From Streptococcaceae bacterium (GTDB taxonomy: Bacteria; Bacillota; Bacilli; Lactobacillales; Streptococcaceae): a stretch of 51,038 nucleotides of DNA. The number at the start of each line of letters is the position of its first letter. Position 1 is the first letter of the stretch. Below are positions 44,005 through 51,038 of this stretch, piece by piece. The notes under the pieces are model-generated. The model searched no databases, had not been told where the DNA came from, and worked only from the letters and a program-made list of their open reading frames with translations. The DNA is taken from the NCBI GenBank assembly GCA_031253335.1, contig JAIRWF010000044.1, positions 1 through 51,038 of the forward strand, read 5' to 3'. The position numbers were made by a program, and so were the translations under genes.

Positions 44005-44092
44005 GCGGAGTGTCTCAAAATTCAGTTTTTGAGAGAAGGAAATTCAGCTGAAATCCCTTATCCAATCTGGTTTGAGAGAATTTTGAGGACGC
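44005..44092 (+). repeat. Long hairpin in the leader region of the 44343 gene
   Basis: Outer arms GCG/CGC and CTCAAAATTC (44014-44023)/GAATTTTGAG (44078-44087) enclose a smaller palindrome around ATTTCAGCTGAAAT-like bases. The 5' flank GTGTCT and the 3' flank GAGG resemble the ends of the E1-E4 family. Confidence 0.55.
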
Positions 44093-44161
44093 AAAAAAGT
44101 TTATTTTTTGACCTCCCAGGATTTGTGTAGAGTAAGAACTGATGCACACTTAGTGAACCTC

Positions 44162-44171
44162 CCCCCCCCCG
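44162..44171 (+). repeat. Homopolymeric tract of ten C upstream of the 44343 surface-protein gene
   Basis: Ten C follow AACCT and directly precede GATATAAG. It lies 171 bp before the ATG. Such tracts vary in length by slippage. Confidence 0.85.
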
Positions 44172-44342
44172 ATATAAGTGGGATGAGGATTAACAACTTG
44201 TCGAAAGTGTTTTTTCTGAAATAGCTTTTCTTAAATAAAAGCAGGATAGCTACTAAAATCACTTTTCTACATACTAAAAACGAAAGTCAAATGTAAACGC
44301 CTACCATAAATTTGGTGCAAAAGCACTAGAAGAGGAAGACAC

Positions 44343-46988
44343 ATGAAACACCACAACGCCACACAACTTACCAAAGAAACTAACTTCCGCACGTGGAAGT
44401 CAGGGAAAAACTGGCTTTACACAGCTGGCTTAGCAGTCACGCTGGCCGGGGGAAGTATCTTGTCACAGACAGCACATGCGGATGTGACAGACACAACAAC
44501 GCAAGTTGAGACATCACTTTCATCACTAGCATCACAAACGCCTGATAGTCAGCTTGCAGCCCTTGCGACTGAAGCAAGCACTGAGGCAATGCAAAGCACG
44601 GTATCTGAAAATGCCGCTTTGAGTTCTTTGACATCAGCAGCAACGTCACAAGCTGCAGCACCCGCTGCAAGCCAGACCTCAAGCTCACTTGCAACATCTC
44701 AAGCACTTTCAACAGTAGAAGAAGCAAAGACACTTGCGGGCGACTCATCTGCTGTCACAACAGGTTCAACCGCGTCGTCTGTGCTCTCAGCCTTTGACGT
44801 TTCGTCACTCGCTAGTCAGCTTGGCTCAGCTTATACGACGACTTTAGGTTCAGATGTGTCTAACCTTTTGAGCGCTTATGGTGTCCAAACCGTGATGAGC
44901 ATGATTACAACAGTCATGTCTGATGTGACCCCTTATCTTTCTGTAGTACCAGGTGCCTCTGATATCCTTTCTACGATAAACGCAATGATAAGTGGAATCA
45001 ATACTGTAGTTAATATGGGGAGTGACGTCTTAGGAGCCATCGGCTTAAATGTCAACTCGATGGTCGCAAGTGTCATCAATACTGGATTAAACACCATTGG
45101 TACACTAGTCCAACCCACAGTTGACTCTCTTTTGAGTCAGGTACCACTCGTGGGTTCTGCCCTTGCAGGGATTCTTGATCCGATTCTTTCAAATATTACG
45201 GGAACAAGCCCAGCTGCGGTTGTTTCTGATATTGCAAACTCTGTCGGCCTAGGCTCAGCTTTATCGGCTCTAACAAACTTTATCCAGTCTGCAGCACCTG
45301 AGACGCTTGCAGTTCTCCAGACAGTGGTTAATGGTGTGACCGATGCGATTAATACCGTCATGAATATTGCCAATACGATAGGTAGCTACCTTGCTCCGAT
45401 TGGCAATTTCCTCGCAGGTCTTTTAGCACCAATCCAAAACATCATTTCCTCTATTGAAAACACGATTGAAAATGCATTGGGCCTTGGTAGCTCCTCCGCA
45501 GCAAGCTCAAGCGCTGCAAGCTCATCTGCCTCTAGCTCATCAGCTACCAGCTCAAGTAGCTCTGCAGCAGGCTCATCCAGTGCCTCTTCGGTAACCAATA
45601 TCGCCACCAGCTCGACAAGTCAGGCAGCAACGAGTGATGCCGATATCATTACAATCAATAATACGACTTTGCCATATGGAACCGCTTGGAAGGCTTCAGA
45701 TAATATTGTAAGTGCAACGGATAATGGAACAAGTATCTCATTATCAAGCATCGGTTATTCAGGAACAGTAATTCCTACAAGATCCGGAACTTACGTAGTC
45801 ATCTATTATTTCACAGATAGTCAAGGTGTACTCGTTCAACAACCCGCAACAGTTACTGTCTTGCCACAAACAAGTACAACACAAAATGCACTCACTGTAG
45901 ATTCTACAACTAGCGGACCTGAAGCAACACTGGGAAAAGAGCAGATTGTCACCAAAAACACAATTTTAGCAAAGGGTCAAGCGTTTAAAGTTTCTGATAA
46001 TTTTGTCTCAGCAACTGACTCAAAGGGAAATGCAGTAGCTGCTTCAGATATTACAATTACTGGGGCTGCTATTCCATCACGCCCAGGGTCTTACGCTTTA
46101 AGTTTTACCTTTACGGATCCCTATACAAATGATATAGTTCAGTCCCTGGCAACAGTTACAGTATTGGCTACAGATAGCACAACTGCCCAATCCTCTGCTA
46201 CTGCAGAACTTTCTCAGGCAAACGCAACACTTGCCAACCTTGTGTCTTCAGCTGTCGCTGCAGGGACAGGGACAGTCAGCAATCCCACAGCGAGCTTCAC
46301 CTCAACAACCAACTGGCCATCATCCAGCATGGTTGTCCTTGAGGCACCTACGAGTTCTTTCGTACCAGATATTACGCAGATTAACTCTTACTTTATCAGC
46401 TATGTCAATGAACTCCGTGAAGCCAACGGTCAGTCCGACCTGACTTATTCATCGAGTGAACAGTCTTTTGCACAGACTCGTGCGACAGCGATTGTCGCTG
46501 ACTTTAGTCACTCTGGTGCAGGGACTTCATCTGAAGACATTGGCGCTTCAGGTGGTCTCGTGGATCAATTTCAGTCTAACCAAGAGATAGCCTACTATCT
46601 CGTGATGGACTGGTATGATGAGACAGACAATCTGGATGCGTCTGGCGCTGCAGATCACTATGGGCACCGTGCAAATCTCCTTTACAGCGGCCCAACCGCA
46701 GGGATAGGCTATGTGCAGTTGGCAACACCTGTTACAACAGGTGACAACGCGGGCTACGATACCTTCTGGGCTTACGAGGCACCTGCCTATACGGATCAGA
46801 CACTCTACAACGAAGCACAGGCCATGGCTGACTCAACCACACCACCAAACACGACGCCCCTTCCTAAGCTGACTTTTGTCTATGTGGATGCTGCGACCTA
46901 TGCAGCTTATCAAACCGCACAGCAGCAAGCAACAGCTGCACAAGATACATTAAATCAACTTTCTAGTACTTCAACGGCAAACGCCTAA
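44343..46988 (+). CDS. Large secreted CAP-domain protein with KxYKxGKxW-like signal and two Ig-like domains
   Basis: 881 residues. Signal 1-46: FRTWKSGKNWLYTAGLAVT carries the KxYKxGKxW motif, with cleavage near AHA-D. Order: Ser/Thr/Ala stalk (47-150); a hydrophobic, repeat-like helical region (about 150-380) rich in Val/Ile/Gly/Ala; a Ser linker (382-419); two Ig-like domains (about 432-510 and 534-610) with the pattern G-T-A-W/F-K-x-S-D-N-x-V-S-A-T-D; a CAP domain (about 669-840) with YVNELREANGQSDLTYSSS and DHYGHRANLLYSG; a Gln/Ala tail. There is no LPXTG. KxYKxGKxW signals are used by accessory SecA2/SecY2 substrates, often glycosylated; no accessory Sec gene is in view. Confidence 0.88.
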   Translation: MKHHNATQLTKETNFRTWKSGKNWLYTAGLAVTLAGGSILSQTAHADVTDTTTQVETSLSSLASQTPDSQLAALATEASTEAMQSTVSENAALSSLTSAATSQAAAPAASQTSSSLATSQALSTVEEAKTLAGDSSAVTTGSTASSVLSAFDVSSLASQLGSAYTTTLGSDVSNLLSAYGVQTVMSMITTVMSDVTPYLSVVPGASDILSTINAMISGINTVVNMGSDVLGAIGLNVNSMVASVINTGLNTIGTLVQPTVDSLLSQVPLVGSALAGILDPILSNITGTSPAAVVSDIANSVGLGSALSALTNFIQSAAPETLAVLQTVVNGVTDAINTVMNIANTIGSYLAPIGNFLAGLLAPIQNIISSIENTIENALGLGSSSAASSSAASSSASSSSATSSSSSAAGSSSASSVTNIATSSTSQAATSDADIITINNTTLPYGTAWKASDNIVSATDNGTSISLSSIGYSGTVIPTRSGTYVVIYYFTDSQGVLVQQPATVTVLPQTSTTQNALTVDSTTSGPEATLGKEQIVTKNTILAKGQAFKVSDNFVSATDSKGNAVAASDITITGAAIPSRPGSYALSFTFTDPYTNDIVQSLATVTVLATDSTTAQSSATAELSQANATLANLVSSAVAAGTGTVSNPTASFTSTTNWPSSSMVVLEAPTSSFVPDITQINSYFISYVNELREANGQSDLTYSSSEQSFAQTRATAIVADFSHSGAGTSSEDIGASGGLVDQFQSNQEIAYYLVMDWYDETDNLDASGAADHYGHRANLLYSGPTAGIGYVQLATPVTTGDNAGYDTFWAYEAPAYTDQTLYNEAQAMADSTTPPNTTPLPKLTFVYVDAATYAAYQTAQQQATAAQDTLNQLSSTSTANA

Positions 46989-46999
46989 TAATACAAACT

Positions 47000-48085
47000 A
47001 TGACTGAACCTACTGATAACATCGAAAAAATTGATGACTTTGGCTTAGATTGGAACTTCCCGCCAAGTCCTTTTGAGACCCCTAATGGGACACAAATCGC
47101 GGTGAACAACCTCACGGCGAAATTGCGTAAAAGTAATCTGGATAAACAGCGCGAGAATATCGAAAGTTATCAAGAGACTTTAAAATCCATGTGGCATGAG
47201 GTGGCAGAAAGTCATCAGTCGTTGACCAGTCAAGAAAGTAGTCTCCAGAAGTTAAAAAAGACCTATGAACAGCTGACACAGCTCGTTGCAGATGAGGAAA
47301 ATCCAGATGCTAAGATATCTTTGGAAGAGCTCTTGCGTGATAAAGTCTATGAGTATCATAATACAGAAAAAATGATTCCGCTCACGCGGACGACCTATCA
47401 ACTCAAGCTAACACGATTCAATGATGGCTTAGCTCAACTTCAGGAACTTCGAAATACCTATGTTTCAGAAATAGAAGAAGCAAAGCAAATCGTCGCAGGA
47501 GAAGCGCCAGAGACAACACTCAGTTTTTCAGAAGACAACTCTGAAGCTCAAACTTCTGTAGACAGTACAGAGATACCATCTGATGATGGCTCACTTCTCA
47601 ACTCTCTCAAAGAAAGTTTATCGCTAGAGGGATCAAGTCAAGGTGGAGAGCCAAGCTTTGTTTGGGCAAATCAATCTGAACAAGACAGTCAAGCTCTTGA
47701 GGCTTCCCTTTCGACGAGTGAGACCATGGCACGCTTTGAACAGCTCAGTGAGAGTATTAATCAAAAAGACCTGCCAGCCGAGGATAAAGTCAGTCAATGG
47801 GCTGCAGGTATCCTTGCGATGGCATCTAATAATGGAGAGTCTAGCGAGGTATCCATCGAACATCTGATTTCTGCTTTAAGCCTTTCAAATCTCGCAGACG
47901 ATAGTGTGAACTATGATGACTTTGTCAACAATCTCTCACAAGATTTATTTACAGCAAACGTAGGTGACTTTATTGACTTTAAAGAAACAGTCCTCAATGA
48001 AAACTTTGATCCAGACAGTATTGGTAAAGAAATCTATGACTATTACCAAAAGTTAAGCAGTGACCGAAAGGCGAGTGGTAAATAA
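47000..48085 (+). CDS. Acidic cytoplasmic coiled-coil protein in the surface-protein operon
   Basis: 361 residues, no signal peptide, strongly acidic. Residues 35-160 form a coiled coil (LDKQRENIESYQETLKSMWHEVAESHQSL, LQKLKKTYEQL). A disordered Ser/Glu/Asp stretch lies at about 165-235, and a helical C-terminal domain at 240-361 (VSQWAAGILAMASNNGESSEVSIEHLISAL). It begins 11 nt after the 44343 stop with no clear ribosome site, so it is probably coupled. I do not recognise it. A chaperone or export partner for the preceding protein is a guess from position. Confidence 0.75.
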   Translation: MTEPTDNIEKIDDFGLDWNFPPSPFETPNGTQIAVNNLTAKLRKSNLDKQRENIESYQETLKSMWHEVAESHQSLTSQESSLQKLKKTYEQLTQLVADEENPDAKISLEELLRDKVYEYHNTEKMIPLTRTTYQLKLTRFNDGLAQLQELRNTYVSEIEEAKQIVAGEAPETTLSFSEDNSEAQTSVDSTEIPSDDGSLLNSLKESLSLEGSSQGGEPSFVWANQSEQDSQALEASLSTSETMARFEQLSESINQKDLPAEDKVSQWAAGILAMASNNGESSEVSIEHLISALSLSNLADDSVNYDDFVNNLSQDLFTANVGDFIDFKETVLNENFDPDSIGKEIYDYYQKLSSDRKASGK

Positions 48086-48086
48086 A

Positions 48087-48404
48087 ATGGTTCAAAACAA
48101 TTTAGCAAGAATCAGCGTGAAGAATTCACAAAACCCAAATGGAACAGCCTGGTTCGCAAGAGATAATTTCATAGAAGCTTATGACTCTCATGGAGATAAA
48201 GTTTCTGCAAATATGATAGCTGTATCAGGTAATGTCATACCTATGAGAGCTGGTGAATATAACATTGTCTATAGCTTTATTGATCCCTATACGCATGAAA
48301 AGATTAGGGGCGTCGCAACTATCACAGTTCTCCCCAAAGGGAAAGTCGTAAGGAAGACAGGTTCTGCAAACATTCCCTTTGCACAAAACGGAAAGTCAAA
48401 ATAA
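48087..48404 (+). CDS. Single Ig-like domain protein without a signal peptide
   Basis: 105 residues from the ATG at 48087, one base after the preceding stop. The whole protein is one domain of the kind found in the two large surface proteins: NPNGTAWFARDNFIEAYDSHGDKVSANMI, then SGNVIPMRAGEYNIVYSFIDPYTHEKIRGVATITVL, ending in a basic tail. It has no signal peptide or anchor. It may stay in the cytoplasm as a partner, or be a detached remnant. An in-frame GTG at 48060 lies inside the upstream gene and is less likely. Confidence 0.72.
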   Translation: MVQNNLARISVKNSQNPNGTAWFARDNFIEAYDSHGDKVSANMIAVSGNVIPMRAGEYNIVYSFIDPYTHEKIRGVATITVLPKGKVVRKTGSANIPFAQNGKSK

Positions 48405-48407
48405 TTT

Positions 48408-48643
48408 GGGCGTCTCTATCTACGCCACTTGTGTCGGGCTGTCCGCTCTGATAACCCTACTAGCATCGCTGTAAGGTGCAGACCGCACCAACAGACGTCC
48501 TTCGCTACGGCGCTTTAGCGTTTTAGAACGAATGGACATGCTTTAGCTAGACGAAAAAGTAGGGAGTTGCCATGCGATTTGCCAGCTTTGCTGGCTTAGC
48601 GAGCATGGACAGCGCAGCGCAAAACGCGGAGATAGAGGTAACC
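48408..48643 (+). repeat. Mosaic hairpin element E3 after the Ig-domain gene
   Basis: 236 nt from 4 bp after the stop at 48404. It begins GGGCGTCTCTATCTACGCC and ends CGCGGAGATAGAGGTAACC, with the same internal order as E2: CTGTCCGCTC/GAGC-AT-GGACAG, GGTGC/GCACC, GCCAGC/GCTGGC. It differs from E2 at scattered bases and one or two indels. Confidence 0.88.
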
Positions 48644-48678
48644 GCGTCATAAGAAAAAACAAGAAAGGAGGTACAGCC

Positions 48679-48799
48679 ATGCTTAACCTAGAAGTGTATG
48701 CGATGAAGGTTGGCTTTATTGCAAAAGATGTCAAATTCATGATGTATCTCAACCCGAGTAATGCACCAAATTTTGAAAAATGGACTACTATTTTACAAG

Positions 48800-48807
<8 letters not shown>
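48679..48807 (+). CDS. Small open frame (42 residues) with a strong ribosome site
   Basis: MLNLEVYAMKVGFIAKDVKF begins 8 nt after AAAGGAGG, one of the best ribosome sites in the window. The frame ends at TAA 48805-48807, which is the first repeat unit of the microsatellite. No signal peptide and no known family. It could be a small protein, a leader peptide of the next gene, or the start of a gene broken by the repeat. Confidence 0.5.
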
Positions 48808-48928
<121 letters not shown>

Positions 48929-49017
48929 CTTAGTCAGCTAGTAAGTCCTTACGTTTGTTGCTTGTAGTTGATTAGTTAGCTTAGCTGACTTTGTAAAGAT
49001 ATAGGAAAATTTAATTT

Positions 49018-51038
49018 ATGGAAAACAACGTAAAACGCACACAATTTCGTGCGTGGAAGTCTGGCAAAAACTGGCTTTACACTTCAACAGCTTTGGCTGT
49101 CTTAGGTGCAGGCGCAGCTTTTGGTGGTCAAAAAGCAAAAGCAGACAGTGTGACAGATGTTCAAAATCAGATTACACTCAACTCGCTTGCGGCTGCAGCT
49201 CCAGCTACTGAGACGACTGTTGCTTCAACAATACCTGTCTCAGCAGTTACAAAAACGGCTGCTACAAATACAGTAGCACCAACGGCAACACTGACAGCTG
49301 ACACGACAACGACTTCAGCTACGTCATCTGATACCTCTTTGACGTCATCTGAAGCTTCAGCTTTGTCTTCAGTTGCCACGCAACTTAGCTCTGCTTTGTC
49401 TGCAAATCCAACATTGAGCTCAGGCTTAGAAGCAATTACTTCAGCGGTTGCGACGTCGTCTGGCTCTGCTGTGATGGCTTCACTCACAGCAACCTTGTCA
49501 TCTGCGATGACAAATAGCCCACTTGCCTCAGTCATGGCTTCTGGGATGTCTGACGTCAACATTGCAGCTTCTGAGTTGTCAGATGCACAGTCTAACTTGA
49601 CGGATGCCGTCTCCTCTGCAGCTTCGACCTCTGCGATGTCTCAGTTCATCTCAGGCATCAATGCCATCTCTGAAGATGCCACAACGTCTTCTATCGTGGC
49701 GGCTATCTCTTCTGCAAGTGCTGCTGGTAACACGAGCCTTGAGGCCTCTCTTGTCAGCTATTTCTACACAGAGACTTCACAGGGTTCTGAGGTACAAGCG
49801 CTCTACAATGAGTTTGCACAAACAGCCGTAGGTAAGACTTTGGCTGATGCTGCTAGCGCTGTCTCTGATGCAGCAGCAGCAGGGGTAGCAGCTGTCACTG
49901 ATATTCAAAATAAAGCGGCAGCTACGATTAGCTTCCTTGGCATCAGCGGGACTTTGGGTGACTACTTACAATCTGTTGTGGGTGCTACTCTTGGTTATGC
50001 GATTGGCATGTTCGGAGGTCACCTTTTGTCACTACCATTTGGTCTCATCATCGCCATCTTGGGTAACATCGGTGTTGCACCACTTAATATCATTGGCTTG
50101 ACTATTCCAGGTTGGTTCGGTGGTATCGGATCTGGTTATCTGGACGGTGTCGGTTGGGGCTTTACGGGCTATACCTTTAGTACGATTGGCTCAACGCTTG
50201 GTGCTTGGTATGGCGCAACCAATATGTTCTTAGGTTTAGACAACAAGACGGCTACCTTGACTGAAAATGGTTCTGCACTTGGTGCCGCTATTGGTGGCTT
50301 TATTGGCGGAGGTATCGGTGCCGTTATCGTGACACTCTTGAACCACTTGTGGTGGTTGATGATCTTCCCAGGGGCATTCCTTGGGGTTGTGCCATTTGCA
50401 CAGTTCATCTCAGTTGCGATTATGTTCATCGGTTTGCCTATTACCGCTGAAGGCGGTATGGCGCTTATCCAAGGGATCTTGGGTGTCATTGGTGCTGGTA
50501 TCGGTGCTCTCATCGGCGGTGGGATTGGCGCGATTGCTCAAGCTTTGGGATTGAACTTTGATACACCAAGCTTTACGTCTGCTCTTGGAAGTGTCCTGAA
50601 CTTGACAGGTCTTGGCAGCTTGATCACACAGATTATTAATCAAACGCCACCAGCCACAGGCAGTATTAGCGTTACGAATCAAACTGTTGCCAATGGGACA
50701 GCGTTTAAGCCATCCAGCTTACTTGTCTCTGCGACAGACTCAAATGGCTCAACTGTAGATTTGAATACGGTAACCTATACGGGTACGGTCATTCCAACGC
50801 ACTCTGGTACCTATGCCATCCAATTTAGCTTTACAGACTCAGATGGTAGCACGGTGACACAAACAGCCCTTTGGACGGTACAAGCTAAAGGCACTGCAAG
50901 TGCAGCCAACATCGCAGAAGCGGTTGTGACCAATAAGACCACGGATAGTGAGTCCCTTAAGGTGACGAACACGACCTTGGTAGTCGGTCAAGCCTATCGT
51001 GCAGCGAGTGCGTTTGTGAGTGCAACAGACTCTGAAGG
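49018..51038 (+). CDS. Large surface protein with KxYKxGKxW-like signal, glycine-zipper core and Ig-like repeats (3' truncated)
   Basis: 673 codons are visible and the gene runs off the window. Signal 1-42: FRAWKSGKNWLYTSTALAVLG, cleavage near AKA-D. A Ser/Thr/Ala stalk (43-300) is followed by a very hydrophobic core (about 305-510) with glycine zippers such as GAAIGGFIGGGIGAVIV and GAGIGALIGGGIGAIA and several possible membrane spans. Then Ig-like domains begin (about 549-622 and from 647), matching those of the 44343 and 48087 products. The start has AGGAAA 11 nt upstream. The function is unknown; glycine zippers are typical of membrane-active or self-assembling proteins. Confidence 0.85.
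   Translation, partial: MENNVKRTQFRAWKSGKNWLYTSTALAVLGAGAAFGGQKAKADSVTDVQNQITLNSLAAAAPATETTVASTIPVSAVTKTAATNTVAPTATLTADTTTTSATSSDTSLTSSEASALSSVATQLSSALSANPTLSSGLEAITSAVATSSGSAVMASLTATLSSAMTNSPLASVMASGMSDVNIAASELSDAQSNLTDAVSSAASTSAMSQFISGINAISEDATTSSIVAAISSASAAGNTSLEASLVSYFYTETSQGSEVQALYNEFAQTAVGKTLADAASAVSDAAAAGVAAVTDIQNKAAATISFLGISGTLGDYLQSVVGATLGYAIGMFGGHLLSLPFGLIIAILGNIGVAPLNIIGLTIPGWFGGIGSGYLDGVGWGFTGYTFSTIGSTLGAWYGATNMFLGLDNKTATLTENGSALGAAIGGFIGGGIGAVIVTLLNHLWWLMIFPGAFLGVVPFAQFISVAIMFIGLPITAEGGMALIQGILGVIGAGIGALIGGGIGAIAQALGLNFDTPSFTSALGSVLNLTGLGSLITQIINQTPPATGSISVTNQTVANGTAFKPSSLLVSATDSNGSTVDLNTVTYTGTVIPTHSGTYAIQFSFTDSDGSTVTQTALWTVQAKGTASAANIAEAVVTNKTTDSESLKVTNTTLVVGQAYRAASAFVSATDSE

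Noticed and set aside
49167-49562. Minus-strand 131-codon frame inside the surface gene
   Set aside because: It is a shadow of the Ser/Thr/Ala-rich coding strand and has no start signals.

Overview
The window looks like a chromosomal segment from a low-GC Gram-positive coccus of the Lactobacillales, most likely a Streptococcaceae member near Lactococcus/Streptococcus. The reasons are L-lactate dehydrogenase and pyruvate formate-lyase, recU directly before a class A PBP gene, infC-rpmI-rplT, a lipoate ligase-PDH operon, cre-like sites, and surface proteins with KxYKxGKxW-like signal peptides. I see no transposase, phage module, rRNA or CRISPR array.

Layout. 1-800: end of a PASTA-domain Ser/Thr kinase and a lipoprotein. 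841-7604: trmFO, then a minus-strand block with alr, an orphan amino-acid binding protein, ldh and rqcH. 7727-12812: accD-accA, HU, and recU-pbp. 13026-16265: a giant cytoplasmic coiled-coil protein with tyrosine at almost every heptad. 16318-17546: a six-gene tRNA operon (Val, Tyr, Trp, His, Gln, Leu) with hairpin arrays in its leader and spacers. 17593-23586: a DHH phosphoesterase, cstA and pflB. 23963-30247: lplA, a small unknown gene and pdhABCD. 30754-40112: a hydrolase, rpsA, uvrC, lysA, a two-gene ABC exporter, infC-rpmI-rplT. 40195-51038: a surface-protein region: two CAP-domain proteins on either side of lepA, two probable cytoplasmic partner genes, and a large glycine-zipper protein running off the end.

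Together the metabolic genes cover the pyruvate node: reduction (ldh), cleavage (pflB), oxidative decarboxylation (pdhABCD with lplA), a probable pyruvate/peptide carrier (cstA), and acetyl-CoA carboxylation (accDA). cre-like sites sit at cstA and pflB.

The most unusual content is not protein. (1) At least ten spacers hold long, imperfect, module-built hairpins. One family of four (4285-4740, 32801-33039, 36181-36303, 48408-48643) keeps its ends and lies in the sense direction downstream of a gene every time; one member has a different but still self-complementary closing stem. A second kind, a UUUA-capped hairpin with an internal loop, forms 65-66 bp arrays after pdhD and after tRNA-His, with outer stems that change in a compensatory way. 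One hairpin lies between the Shine-Dalgarno site and the start codon of pdhD. (2) Six genes (trmFO, rqcH, the DHH gene, the hydrolase gene, uvrC, lysA), and nearly lepA, have an extended -10 box 6-7 nt before the start codon and no Shine-Dalgarno site, which predicts leaderless mRNAs. (3) A 12-bp palindrome, GTCAAATTTGAC, occurs eight times exactly between 5.9 and 18.6 kb. (4) Two surface-protein genes have tracts typical of phase variation upstream: ten C, and a composite octamer/tetramer microsatellite.

All calls are from reading the sequence. No database search, RNA folding program or statistics was run.
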